The notes below the pieces were generated by a model. It was not told the DNA's origin. It searched no databases and worked only from the letters and a program-made list of their open reading frames with translations. The translations under genes and the position numbers were made by a program. A stretch of 64,000 nucleotides of DNA. Origin: CAVVFX01 sp963747535 (GTDB taxonomy: Bacteria > Acidobacteriota > Terriglobia > Bryobacterales > Bryobacteraceae). Shown here in pieces: positions 32,136 through 41,341 of this stretch (positions within the stretch are counted from its first letter, which is position 1; every line of letters starts with the position of its first letter). The stretch is taken from NCBI GenBank assembly GCA_963747535.1, contig CAVVFX010000012.1, positions 66,265-130,264 of the forward strand. The letters run 5' to 3'.

Positions 32136-34232
32136 TTACTCTTCTTCTTCCTCTTCGCCGGTTCTCGCGGCCTTGGCGGCGGCAATCACTTTATCCGCCT
32201 GTAACTGCGGGACATAATCGTAATGGTCGAACTCCATGGAGAACGACGCGCGGCCCTGGGTCATGGACGTGAGGTCGCTTTGATAACTCAGCATTTCAGA
32301 CATCGGCACCTGCGCCTTGATGAACTGCGTGGCGCCCTTGGTGTCCATCCCCGAGATGCGGCCCCGGCGCCCGTTGAGATCGCCCATGAGGTCGCCGGCG
32401 TATTCCACCGGAGCCTGAATTTCGACATTCATCACCGGCTCCAGCAGCGTCGGTTTGGCCACCGCCATGGCCGCTTTAAAGGCCTTGCGCGCGGCCAGTT
32501 TGAACGACATTTCCGAAGAGTCGACGTCGTGATAGGAGCCGTCGTAGACTTCCACCTTGAAATCCACCACCGGGTATCCAGCCAGATAGCCTTTTTCGGC
32601 GGTCTCGATAATTCCCTTTTCGATCGCGGGAATGTAATTCTTGGGGATCGCGCCGCCAAAAATGTCGTTGACGAACTCGAACTTTCCACCGCGCGGCAGA
32701 GGCGACATGCGGATCCAGCAATCGCCGAACTGTCCGTGGCCGCCGGTCTGTTTCTTATGACGGCCCTGCACGTCCGCGTTGCCGCGAATCGTTTCGCGAT
32801 ACGGAATCTTGGGGGCTTTCAGCGTGACATCGACGCCGTAGCGCCTCTTCATACGGCTGACCACGACCTCGACGTGCTGCTGTCCCGCACCGGCTACCAG
32901 GAAGTCCTTGGTCTGCGGGTCGCGATAGAAACGGAGCGATAAATCTTCTTCGAGCAGCCGGTTAATGGCGTTGCCCATGCGGTCTTCGTCCTGCCGGGAT
33001 TTGGCTTCCACGGCAAACGCAATGGAAGGCTCCGGCAGATGAACGGGCTCGAATTCAATCAGCGAGCTCTTATCGGCCAGCGTGTGACCGGTCAGCGCGT
33101 CTTTCAGCTTTGCCACTGCGCCGATATCGCCGGCGTGCAGTTCGTTGACCGGCTGGATCATCTTGCCAAGCGGCGAGCCGATATGCGCCAACCGCTCATC
33201 CGTGGACTTCTGAACATCGATCAGGTGCTGGTCGTTCTTAATGCAGCCTGACATGACCTTGAAAAACGTGATGCGTCCGGCGAACGGATCGGCTGTGGTT
33301 TTGAACACAAACGCGGAGGCGGGACCTTTGTCGCTGATTTCGCGAATGACGTCCTGCCCGTTGACCTTGCCGTGAACCGCGGCGTGGTCAGCAGGCGACG
33401 GGAAGGTCTCGCCGAAAAAGTCCAGGATGCGGTCGGTGCCGATGTTATGCAGCGCGGAGGAGCAAAGAATCGGGAAAAGGCGCAGTTCCCGGACCGCGGC
33501 GTGAAGTCCCTCGACAATGTGTTCGGTGGGCAGAGTGCCCTCGTTAAAGAACTCCTCGAGCAGCGCATCATTGCCTTCGGCAACGATCTCGACAAGTGCT
33601 TCGTGGGCCGTCTTCGCAGCCTCGGCATACTCGGCGGGAATGTCGGATTCCTTACCCTTGCCATCGCCATCGGGCGTGTAGGTGAACGCGCGCATGCGGA
33701 TCAGGTCGATGACGCCTTTGAAGTCTTTCTCGGTGCCGAGAGGGAGCTGGATGGGGATAGCGGTGCGTCCGAAATTATCCTGAACACTGGCGACGGCGCG
33801 GTCGAAGTCGGCGCGTTCACGATCGAGCTTGTTGATCAGGATGGCGCGCGGCAGGTGGAATTCGTCGGCGAAGCCCCAGGTCTTCTCGGTCTGGACTTCC
33901 ACGCCGGCGACGGCATCGAGTACCACCAGAGTGGCGTCATCCGCGATCATGGTCGAGTAGGTGTCGTTGATGAAGATATTAAAGCCGGGTGTATCGAACA
34001 GGTTGATCTTGTACTTTTTCCACTCCAGGGCCGCGATGGAGGTGGAAACGGTCAGCTTGCGCTGGATTTCCTCGTCATCGTAATCCGTCGGAGTGTTGCC
34101 TTCGTCCACGCGCGTCAAGCGGTTGACAGCGCCCGACGTAAATAACAGGCCCGCGACAAGGGACGTCTTGCCAGAGTGCCCGTGACCTACAATGCCAACG
34201 TTGCGTATATCCTTTGATTCGTAGACTTTCAC
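32136..34232 (-). CDS. fusA: Second-type elongation factor G (EF-G-like GTPase)
   Basis: A 698-residue GTPase with all EF-G domains. The P-loop is GHGHSGKT (residues 16-23), unlike the AHIDAGKT of main EF-G, followed by DTPGF (80-84) and NKLD (134-137). Domain IV shows GGHGQFGDCWIRMSPLPRGG and the C-terminal domain SEMLSYQSDLTSMTQGR. It ends in a run of Glu. The altered P-loop is typical of the EF-G2/EF-G-like branch, which may act in ribosome recycling or under stress instead of normal translocation. No str operon genes are nearby, in line with a paralogue. Confidence 0.92.
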   Translation of the reverse strand: MKVYESKDIRNVGIVGHGHSGKTSLVAGLLFTSGAVNRLTRVDEGNTPTDYDDEEIQRKLTVSTSIAALEWKKYKINLFDTPGFNIFINDTYSTMIADDATLVVLDAVAGVEVQTEKTWGFADEFHLPRAILINKLDRERADFDRAVASVQDNFGRTAIPIQLPLGTEKDFKGVIDLIRMRAFTYTPDGDGKGKESDIPAEYAEAAKTAHEALVEIVAEGNDALLEEFFNEGTLPTEHIVEGLHAAVRELRLFPILCSSALHNIGTDRILDFFGETFPSPADHAAVHGKVNGQDVIREISDKGPASAFVFKTTADPFAGRITFFKVMSGCIKNDQHLIDVQKSTDERLAHIGSPLGKMIQPVNELHAGDIGAVAKLKDALTGHTLADKSSLIEFEPVHLPEPSIAFAVEAKSRQDEDRMGNAINRLLEEDLSLRFYRDPQTKDFLVAGAGQQHVEVVVSRMKRRYGVDVTLKAPKIPYRETIRGNADVQGRHKKQTGGHGQFGDCWIRMSPLPRGGKFEFVNDIFGGAIPKNYIPAIEKGIIETAEKGYLAGYPVVDFKVEVYDGSYHDVDSSEMSFKLAARKAFKAAMAVAKPTLLEPVMNVEIQAPVEYAGDLMGDLNGRRGRISGMDTKGATQFIKAQVPMSEMLSYQSDLTSMTQGRASFSMEFDHYDYVPQLQADKVIAAAKAARTGEEEEEE

Positions 34233-34426
34233 TTGGAGCCTCCCGTTTAAAGGCGAATCGTATCACAAAATGGTTAAAACGACGGCAGAGGCCGTATGCA
34301 GGGTTGTCCCCGGTTGTATGGCTAGCTCATTACGGGTCGCGCAACGCTTATTCCGGGGTCAGCAGGCTTGAGCGTTATTGGAATGTCACCGACTCTCACC
34401 CGTTGGTCGCTTTGAGGCGGCTCTGC

Positions 34427-35380
34427 CTACCCCAAAATCTTATTCAGATTTTGGAAGCTAACCCTGGCCGCGGCCATAGAATCACCCCAATCAGCCGCAT
34501 TATCCTGCTCGATGCAGAAATGCTTCATGCCGGCAAGCTCGGCTTGGGCAAAGATCGGTTTGTAGCCGACTTCACCCTCTCCAACCGGTACCAGCGTGAT
34601 AGCGCTCATGGGCTGCCTCTGGTTCAATTGCGGAGGCAGGTTCTTGATGCCTCGCGCATCCTTCACATGCCAGAGCTCGAACCGTCCGGGATTCTTCTGG
34701 AACATTTCCAGCACGTTCTGTCCAGCCACCACGGCCCAGCCGATATCGAGTTGCATGGCGACGAGTGTAGGATCCGTTTCCTTGAGAATGATGTCGTAAG
34801 GCCGGAGCGTGCTGCCTTCGAAAGGCTGGAACTCCGGTGCGTGATTGTGGTACAGCATCTTCATCCCGAACTTCTTGACGATCTCTCCGTGCTTGTTGAG
34901 TTGTTCCGCGGTGCGCTTCACGGAATCTTCACCGGGTGCCGGAGGTCCGCCGGCGGGCGCCGGGCCCTTCGCCTTCTTGGCCGCGCCTCCTCCACCTCCG
35001 CCGCGCGGAGCGCTCACTTCGGTGTACTTGAGGCCCATGATCTGAAAGCCTTCGAGTTCTTTCTCGAGGTCAGGCCCATCCGTGGCCGCCACATGCGTCG
35101 ACGGCATACTCAGCCCATAGCGGTCGAGCATGGCCCGATACTGCTTGGGCTCCAAACCGCCCCAGGCGTTCGAAGCGGGCTCGACTTCCTTGTAGCCAAT
35201 CTCGGCCACCTTCGCGAACGTGCCTTCGTAATCCTTGGCCATCAGGTCGCGCACCGTGTACATTTCGAGTCCGATCTGTTTCTTCCAGTCGGGCGCGGCT
35301 TGCGCGATTTTGCCGGCGAGCGTAAAGGCTCCGCCGTAGGCTGCGATATTTTTAAGAAAATTGCGCCGGTTATTTGTCAT
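34427..35380 (-). CDS. Secreted sugar-phosphate isomerase/epimerase (TIM barrel)
   Basis: A 317-residue protein. The N-terminal MTNNRRNFLKNIAAYGGAFTL is a Tat-type signal. The rest is an AP-endonuclease-2-like xylose isomerase barrel: IGLEMYTVRD at the start, metal-ligand candidates in YHNHAPEFQPFEG and VAMQLDIGWAVVAGQ, and ELWHVKDARG. A low-complexity Gly/Ala/Pro insertion (GGGGGG ... PAPAGGPPAPG) lies near residue 125. It probably interconverts a sugar or cyclitol in the periplasm. It is divergent from a Gfo/Idh/MocA oxidoreductase, a frequent partner of such isomerases. Confidence 0.88.
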   Translation of the reverse strand: MTNNRRNFLKNIAAYGGAFTLAGKIAQAAPDWKKQIGLEMYTVRDLMAKDYEGTFAKVAEIGYKEVEPASNAWGGLEPKQYRAMLDRYGLSMPSTHVAATDGPDLEKELEGFQIMGLKYTEVSAPRGGGGGGAAKKAKGPAPAGGPPAPGEDSVKRTAEQLNKHGEIVKKFGMKMLYHNHAPEFQPFEGSTLRPYDIILKETDPTLVAMQLDIGWAVVAGQNVLEMFQKNPGRFELWHVKDARGIKNLPPQLNQRQPMSAITLVPVGEGEVGYKPIFAQAELAGMKHFCIEQDNAADWGDSMAAARVSFQNLNKILG

Positions 35381-35640
35381 AGAGCTCTAAAGCTTGGCGA
35401 GACGAGAATATCACAGTTGGGAATGGGAGGGACGCGCCAAGAGCGCCTCTGTTCGTCAAGGAACAGGCGCGCTCCCGTAACGTCAGTTGTGAGGCAACAC
35501 CCAATCATACTATCGATCTGTTTATTCTGCGTGACTTTTGTAAAACGAGACAGACTGTCGGGTACTAAGGTGTCGCTGCCGGAGTCTGCTTCGCATTGCG
35601 TTATCCTGAATCGAACGAATTTCGCGAGGTTAGTACCACG

Positions 35641-37209
35641 ATGTCAAACGATGTTTCAAGACGGCACTTCTTTTTTGGGGCGCTGCTGGCCGGGGCTGTA
35701 CCGGTTGGCGGCTACGGCAGCGTGCCGTCGCTCCGGGCGCTCGGCTACAAGCCTTTTTATGACAAATTGAATATCGCGTCGATCGGCTGCGGCGGGCAGG
35801 GAGGCGTTGACCTGAACGATGCCGCACGCACCGAAAATATCGTGGCCATGTGCGATGTCGACACCAATCGCGCCGCGGCGAATTTGAATAAATTCGAGAA
35901 GGTTCCGAAATACAAGGATTTTCGCGTCATGCTCGATAAGGAGAAGGATATCGACGCGTGCACCATTGGAATCCCGGATTTCATGCATGCGACGGTTTCC
36001 CTGCACTGCATGGAGCGCGGCAAGCACGTCTACTGCGAGAAGCCGCTTACGCGAACTCCCTGGGAGGCGCGGCTGCTGAAGGATGCAGCGGTGAAGTACA
36101 AGGTCGCGACGCAGATGGGTAATCAGGGCTTCTCTCACGAGTGCAATCGCGTGGCGGCGGAGATGGTCTGGTCCGGTGCGATCGGCGACGTGACGGAAGC
36201 GCACATCTCGGTTACGCCCGGCACTCATCCGACCGGGCTGCAGCAACTGCCCCCGGAAGAGCCCGTTCCGGAGACGCTGGACTGGATTGCCTGGCTCGGC
36301 GCGGCGACCACGCGTCCCTACAGTTCCTACTACGTGCCCTACAACTGGCGTGGCTTTCTCGATTTTGGCACCGGCCAGATCGGCAATTGGGCCACGCACA
36401 CCGCCGGTCCGGTGCACACGGCGCTGCAACTGGGAGCACCCACCAGCGTGGAATGCACCAAGGTAGTCGGGCTGAGCCAGATTACATATCCGGAGCGGGC
36501 CGTGGTGCTGTTGGAGTTCCCCGCGCGAGGCGGGATGCCTCCGGTGAAAGTGTTCTATCACGATAGCTGCAAGCCTGGCGATCCCGAAGCCTTTCATGTA
36601 CCAGGAATGGAGAATGAGACCATCCTCCCTCCAACCAACAATCTGGCGGACAAGGGTCGTCCGCCGGTCGGCATGAGAGGTGGATTCGGTGCCGGCCGCC
36701 CGCCCGCGGGAGCATTTGGCGGCCCGGGCGGTCCAGGCGGGGCAGGTCGGCGGGGCGGGACAAATGCGACGGGACCGCGGCCTGGCGCCGGCGGCCCGGG
36801 AGTTCGCGTCTTTGGCGAACGCGGGGGAGGACCGGAGCCAGGCATTCTGACCGGCAATGGCTCGGTCTTCATCGGTACCAAAGGGATCATGGCGACGTCA
36901 TCGCGCGGCGAGGGCGTCTGGCTGCTTCCGGCATCCCGCTGGAAGGACTACGTGCTGCCTCCGGAGGTACTCACACGTTCACCGGGGCACATGCTGGATT
37001 GGATTCGCGCGTGCAAGGGCGGCGACGCGTCCTGCTCCGACTTCAGCATTAGCGCACCCTATGCGGAATGGCTGGCGCTGGCGGCGATCGCGCTGCACAT
37101 CCCGGGCAAGCTCGAGTGGGACGCAAAGAATATGCGCTTCACGAATAACGCCGAAGCCAATAAATTCGTCAAGCCGGTCTTCCGCAAGGGTTGGGAACTG
37201 AAGCTGTAA
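35641..37209 (+). CDS. Tat-exported Gfo/Idh/MocA-family oxidoreductase
   Basis: A protein of 522 residues with a twin-arginine-type start (MSNDVSRRHFFFGALLAGAV). The Rossmann domain has LNIASIGCGGQGG and MCDVDTNRAA, then the catalytic-site signature GKHVYCEKPLTRT typical of the family. The C-terminal domain fits the Gfo/Idh/MocA fold (WRGFLDFGTGQIGNWATH). A Gly/Pro/Arg-rich stretch near residues 340-400 (RGGFGAGRPPAGAFGGPGG) interrupts the barrel-like domain. It probably oxidises or reduces a sugar or cyclitol with bound NAD(P). Its neighbour on the other strand is a sugar isomerase with a similar Gly/Pro-rich insertion. ATG 35641 opens the signal peptide. Confidence 0.9.
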   Translation: MSNDVSRRHFFFGALLAGAVPVGGYGSVPSLRALGYKPFYDKLNIASIGCGGQGGVDLNDAARTENIVAMCDVDTNRAAANLNKFEKVPKYKDFRVMLDKEKDIDACTIGIPDFMHATVSLHCMERGKHVYCEKPLTRTPWEARLLKDAAVKYKVATQMGNQGFSHECNRVAAEMVWSGAIGDVTEAHISVTPGTHPTGLQQLPPEEPVPETLDWIAWLGAATTRPYSSYYVPYNWRGFLDFGTGQIGNWATHTAGPVHTALQLGAPTSVECTKVVGLSQITYPERAVVLLEFPARGGMPPVKVFYHDSCKPGDPEAFHVPGMENETILPPTNNLADKGRPPVGMRGGFGAGRPPAGAFGGPGGPGGAGRRGGTNATGPRPGAGGPGVRVFGERGGGPEPGILTGNGSVFIGTKGIMATSSRGEGVWLLPASRWKDYVLPPEVLTRSPGHMLDWIRACKGGDASCSDFSISAPYAEWLALAAIALHIPGKLEWDAKNMRFTNNAEANKFVKPVFRKGWELKL

Positions 37210-37212
37210 GAG

Positions 37213-37278
37213 TTATCCGTTGTCCGTTATCCGTCGTCCGCTGATCCAGCTGACAACTGATGACTGACGACTGACAAC
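37213..37278. repeat. Seven-base-periodic intergenic repeat
   Basis: Four heptamers TTATCCG, TTGTCCG, TTATCCG, TCGTCCG (37213-37240) are followed by CTGATCCAGC and four heptamers TGACAAC, TGATGAC, TGACGAC, TGACAAC (37251-37278). The set fills the spacer before the MauE-type gene. A related run lies at 59325-59348. Confidence 0.85.
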
Positions 37279-37304
37279 TTTCAGAGGCTATAAAATAGAG
37301 ACAT

Positions 37305-38225
37305 ATGGATGAAATAGCGTTGCCCAGCAGCGCGCTTTCCACCTTTGAACGACCTGGGTGGAAAACAGCGCTGAACTGGGTGGCTGCACTGCTCACGGCC
37401 TTGTTGTTCCTCATCTCGGGAATCTGGAAGATCACCGACATGCCTCGTTGGGCGGTGATGCTCCACCAGTTCAAGGTGCCGGAAAACCTGACCTTACCTT
37501 TCACCTTTATCTTGGGCATCTCTGAAACCCTGGCCGGGGTTTTGGTTCTTGTTCCGCGGTTCCGGCGTTGGGGAGCGTGGCTAGCCTCGCTTCTCCTCGT
37601 GGTCTTTATGGTGTATATCGGGATCTTCTACAGCGATCTTCACGGGAAGGATTGTAGCTGCTTCCCGTTCGTCAAACGCGCCGTGACCCCGATGTTCTTT
37701 GTAGAAGACGCCGGCATGCTGCTCCTGGCGGTGCTGGCTGGATTGTGGGCGCGAAAATCCGAGAGCCTGCGCACGGCCGGGCTAATTCTTGGAGCTGTGA
37801 CGGTCTTTGCCGCGGTATCGCTCGGCGTGGATCTCGGTCCGCATAAGGGTGTCCTGGCACCAGCGTCGATCACGGTAGAGGGTAAGCCGTTTTCCCTTCA
37901 GGAGGGCAAAATCTACATCTTCTTCTTTGATCCTGAGTGCCTGCACTGTCTGGACGCTGCGCGCAAAATGGCAACCATGAACTGGGGCGATACCAGGATC
38001 GTGGTGGTCCCGGCGCGCGTACCTCAGTTCGCCCACGATTTTTTGCACGATGCCAAATTATCGGCCGGCGTTTCTTATGATCTCGAACTGCTAAAGAAGA
38101 CGTTCCCGTACGTCTCGACACCGGCTGCGGTAGCCATCGAGGATGGCCGCGAGAAAGTGAAGATAGCGCAGTTCGGAGATATTGAACCGGAAGCGACACT
38201 GAAGAAGATCCACTTCATCTACTAG
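37305..38225 (+). CDS. MauE/DoxX-like membrane protein fused to a thioredoxin-like domain
   Basis: A 306-residue protein with about four transmembrane helices in its first ~190 residues (TALNWVAALLTALLFLISGIW ... LPFTFILGISETLAGVLVLV, abridged; LASLLLVVFMVYIGIFY; VEDAGMLLLAVLAGLW). That layout matches the MauE/DoxX family. Between helices sits a Cys pair (GKDCSCFPF). The C-terminal ~100 residues form a thioredoxin-like fold with the redox motif CLHC (FFFDPECLHCLDAARKMATM). The likely role is electron or thiol transfer across the membrane to a periplasmic protein. The partner is unknown. The gene ends seven bases before a small membrane protein. Confidence 0.8.
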   Translation: MDEIALPSSALSTFERPGWKTALNWVAALLTALLFLISGIWKITDMPRWAVMLHQFKVPENLTLPFTFILGISETLAGVLVLVPRFRRWGAWLASLLLVVFMVYIGIFYSDLHGKDCSCFPFVKRAVTPMFFVEDAGMLLLAVLAGLWARKSESLRTAGLILGAVTVFAAVSLGVDLGPHKGVLAPASITVEGKPFSLQEGKIYIFFFDPECLHCLDAARKMATMNWGDTRIVVVPARVPQFAHDFLHDAKLSAGVSYDLELLKKTFPYVSTPAAVAIEDGREKVKIAQFGDIEPEATLKKIHFIY

Positions 38226-38232
38226 CGCCCTA

Positions 38233-38730
38233 ATGAAATTCGCCCTTTTACTCCTGCTCGCTGCGTCGGGATCGGCCGTCTTGACCGACGAGGTGTATCA
38301 GATTCCGGCTGGTGAGTGGCGGTGGGTCCGCTTTGAGATCGGCCATCGTCCCGCCACCGCCGAATGCCGTGTCGAGGCGGCCGGGAGCGGTGAGGTGCGA
38401 ACTGAACTGGTGAGCCGTCCGGACCTCGAGCTTATCCGTGAGCACAAGATTCACGACGCTCTGGCGTCAACCGATGCCGCGCGCTCGGCCGCGTTCCAGC
38501 AATATATCGGGGAACCCGGCGAGTATGCAGTGGTTGTCGAGAATCCGGGGGAGAGTCCGGTCGCGGTACATTTGACGGTCGCACTTTCGTTTGGCGCCTC
38601 CGGACAACCGGCCTCACGGTATCTTTCACGAGACCGGCGGCTAACCGTGATTGTAGTCAGCTTCGCTATGTTTTTTGCGATCGTCACATTTTCCGCACGG
38701 GCTCTGTTGCGGGCGATGAAGAAGCCATAG
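38233..38730 (+). CDS. Small secreted protein with C-terminal membrane helix
   Basis: A 165-residue protein with a signal peptide (MKFALLLLLAASGSAV). The central part is a beta-rich domain (YQIPAGEWRWVRFEIGH, EYAVVVENPGESPVAVHL). The last ~30 residues hold a membrane helix (LTVIVVSFAMFFAIVTFSA). No named family was recognised. It starts seven bases after the MauE-thioredoxin fusion and is probably its cotranscribed partner. Confidence 0.72.
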   Translation: MKFALLLLLAASGSAVLTDEVYQIPAGEWRWVRFEIGHRPATAECRVEAAGSGEVRTELVSRPDLELIREHKIHDALASTDAARSAAFQQYIGEPGEYAVVVENPGESPVAVHLTVALSFGASGQPASRYLSRDRRLTVIVVSFAMFFAIVTFSARALLRAMKKP

Positions 38731-38855
38731 CTTAGCTCTGGGGAACGACCGGCAGGTCAGTCGACCCTCCAGCCAGGCATGACAAAACATACGTAACCGT
38801 TCACTACGCCGCAAACTTTTTGCGAGCCGCGCCGTCTAAACCGGAACGGCCCATC

Positions 38856-41315
38856 ATGGACATTTTCCTGAAGGACGTCCAACATTCGCTGCGCATGTTC
38901 TTGCGCAGCCCTGGATTTACCATTGCGGCTGTGGCTGCACTGGCGCTGGGAATCGGAGCCAATACCGCTATTTTTTCGGTGATCAACACCGTCATGCTGA
39001 AGCCGCTCGAGTATCCCGACTCGGACCGCATCGTTCAGTTTGTGAACACCACACCTACCGGTGCTTTTCCGGGAGCATCGGTCACTAAATTCAATCTGTG
39101 GCGGGTGCAAACGAGCGTAGTGCAGGACGCTGCGGCATACGATAGCGGCGCAGCCGGAGTGAATCTGACCGGAGGAACTTATCCCGAGCAAATCCGCGCC
39201 GCCCACGTTAGCGCCGACTATTTCCGGCTCTTCGGCGCCCGCGCGATGCTGGGCCGCACGTTCACCCCCGAAGAGGACCGACCCCATGGCGGACGCAACG
39301 TGGTGCTCAGCTATGGGCTTTGGCAGCGACGCTTTGGCAGAGATCGCAACATTATCGGGAAGACCGTCGACCTAAGCGGCGAACCATACAACATTATCGG
39401 CGTCATCGGACAGGAGTTTCATAGCGACCCGCCTGCCGACGCGTGGCTGCCATTCCAATTTGACCCCAACAGCATCGATCAATCCCACTACTTTCAAGCC
39501 GCCGCCCGTCTCAAGCCAGGAATCACGCTGTCACAAGCTAATGCACAACTCAACCTCGCGGGGGACGAATTCCATCGCAAGTATCCGGGCTCGAATCAGC
39601 GAATGAGTTTCGGCGTCAGAATTCTGCAGGACCAGGTAGTCGGTGACGCGCGAACGTCGCTGCTGGTCCTCGCCGGCGCGGTCAGCTTTGTACTTCTGAT
39701 CGCGTGCGCGAATGTCGCCAACCTCTTGCTGGTTCGCGCCGCGGCACGAAAGCGCGAGATCGCGATTCGAGCGGCGATGGGCGCGGGACGCGGCCGCATC
39801 ATCCGCCAGTTGCTAACCGAGAGCGTTCTGCTTTTCCTCGCAGGCGGTCTGGCGGGACTGCTGCTCGGCACGCTCGGAGTGCATTCGCTTCTCGCGTTGA
39901 ACCCGGGCAATATTCCACGCATCGGTGAACATGGCTCGGCGGTCACCACCGATTGGCGCGTCTTTGCCTTCACGATCGGGGTTTCCCTGCTCACCGGCGT
40001 GGTCTTCGGACTCATTCCCGCCCTGGGAGTCTCGCGCGCGGACCTCAGTTCCACGCTGAAAGAGGCCAGCGGCAGATCCGGTACGGGGCTGCGTCATAAC
40101 AAGGCCCGGTCGCTCCTGGTGGTCAGCGAAATGGCGCTCGCGATCGTCCTCCTGATCGGGGCCGCTCTGCTCATCCGCACTTTCGTCGCCCTGCGCACCG
40201 TGGCTCCCGGATTCAACCCGCGGAATGTCCTGACCATGCGCATTTCGCTGAGCGGCCCGCGTTTTCAGAAGAGCGCCGGTGTGGGCGACCTGATGACGGC
40301 TGTAACAGAGCGGGTCCAGGCGCTGCCCGGCGTCATCAGCGCGGCAGGTTCCTGCTGTCTGCCGCTCGAAGGAGGTTACGGCCTGCCTTTCCTGATCGTG
40401 GGCCGGCCGTTATCGAAAGGCGACCGCTATCATGGCGGCATCAACTATACGCCGGTTTCGGCGGGCTTCTTCGAAACATTCGAGATTCCGATCCTGCGAG
40501 GACGGTACTTCAACGTTCGCGATGACAGCGCCGCTCTACCCATTGCGATCGTGAATCAATCCATGGCGCGAAAATACTGGCCCAAGGGCGACCCGCTCTC
40601 CGACCGGATCCTGATCGGCCAGGGAGTGGGTCCGGAATTCGCGGAGGCGCCGCGGCAGATTATCGGTATCGTCGGCGACATTCGCGATGGCGGGCTCAAT
40701 CGGGATCCCCAGCCGGAAGCGTATATTCCGCTGGCGCAGGTTCCCGATGGAGTTACCGCACTAAACTCGCGAATTGGCCCCATAGTCTTCCTGGTCCGGA
40801 CCCGGAGTGATCCGCACGCGCTCAGTCACGCCGTTGAGAAAGAGCTCCAGCAGTCGAGCGGTGGGCTTCCGGTCGCGCGGATTCGCTCGATGGATGAAGT
40901 GGTGGTCGAATCGACCGCACGGGCAGACTTCAACATGTTGCTGCTGACCGTGTTCGGCGTTTCCGCGCTGCTCCTGGCCGCGATCGGCATCTATGGACTG
41001 ACGGCCTACTCCGTCCAGCAGCGCACTCCCGAAATCGGGATTCGCATGGCCCTGGGCGCGGAAACGCACAATGTACGGAGCATGATCCTGCTGCAGGGAA
41101 TGCGCCTGGTTTGGGCCGGCGCCGCGATTGGCCTGGTCGCGGCCTACGGCCTGTCGCGTCTCATCGCCAGCTTTTTGTTTGGAGTAAAGGCGTCGGACCC
41201 AATGGTGTTCGTGACGGTGCCGGCGGTCTTGTCTGTGGTTGCGCTTTTGGCTGTCTGGTTCCCCGCACGCCGCGCCACGCGCATCGCGCCTGCCGAGGCT
41301 CTGCGCTACGAGTAG
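38856..41315 (+). CDS. MacB-like ABC permease of the acidobacterial ADOP type
   Basis: A membrane protein of 819 residues made of two MacB_PCD/FtsX halves. The N-terminal half starts LKDVQHSLRMFLRSPGFTIAA and includes GIGANTAIFSVINTV and a periplasmic domain. The second half ends in the FtsX signature GIRMALGAETHNVRSMILLQG. No nucleotide-binding domain is attached or adjoining. This is typical of the 'acidobacterial duplicated orphan permease' family, which is abundant in Solibacter-type genomes. The function is not established; it may associate with an ATPase encoded elsewhere. ATG 38856 was chosen since the conserved start begins there. Confidence 0.93.
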   Translation: MDIFLKDVQHSLRMFLRSPGFTIAAVAALALGIGANTAIFSVINTVMLKPLEYPDSDRIVQFVNTTPTGAFPGASVTKFNLWRVQTSVVQDAAAYDSGAAGVNLTGGTYPEQIRAAHVSADYFRLFGARAMLGRTFTPEEDRPHGGRNVVLSYGLWQRRFGRDRNIIGKTVDLSGEPYNIIGVIGQEFHSDPPADAWLPFQFDPNSIDQSHYFQAAARLKPGITLSQANAQLNLAGDEFHRKYPGSNQRMSFGVRILQDQVVGDARTSLLVLAGAVSFVLLIACANVANLLLVRAAARKREIAIRAAMGAGRGRIIRQLLTESVLLFLAGGLAGLLLGTLGVHSLLALNPGNIPRIGEHGSAVTTDWRVFAFTIGVSLLTGVVFGLIPALGVSRADLSSTLKEASGRSGTGLRHNKARSLLVVSEMALAIVLLIGAALLIRTFVALRTVAPGFNPRNVLTMRISLSGPRFQKSAGVGDLMTAVTERVQALPGVISAAGSCCLPLEGGYGLPFLIVGRPLSKGDRYHGGINYTPVSAGFFETFEIPILRGRYFNVRDDSAALPIAIVNQSMARKYWPKGDPLSDRILIGQGVGPEFAEAPRQIIGIVGDIRDGGLNRDPQPEAYIPLAQVPDGVTALNSRIGPIVFLVRTRSDPHALSHAVEKELQQSSGGLPVARIRSMDEVVVESTARADFNMLLLTVFGVSALLLAAIGIYGLTAYSVQQRTPEIGIRMALGAETHNVRSMILLQGMRLVWAGAAIGLVAAYGLSRLIASFLFGVKASDPMVFVTVPAVLSVVALLAVWFPARRATRIAPAEALRYE

Positions 41316-41323
41316 CCTTGTGT

Positions 41324-41341
41324 GACGGACTTTAGTCCGTC
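41324..41341. terminator. Hairpin GACGGACT-TT-AGTCCGTC after the permease gene
   Basis: A perfect eight-base stem with a two-base loop, eight bases past the permease stop. Its core CTTTAG and the GTGTGAC lead-in recur in altered form after the stops at 45756 and 47949, so it may be a dispersed element serving as a terminator. Confidence 0.5.

Noticed and set aside
34214..35770. Long plus-strand frame over the isomerase
   Set aside because: It spans the isomerase on the other strand and the start of the next gene; it lacks a start signal and any family match.
37213..37278. CRISPR array
   Set aside because: The periodic units are seven bases long with no spacers, so it is not a CRISPR.
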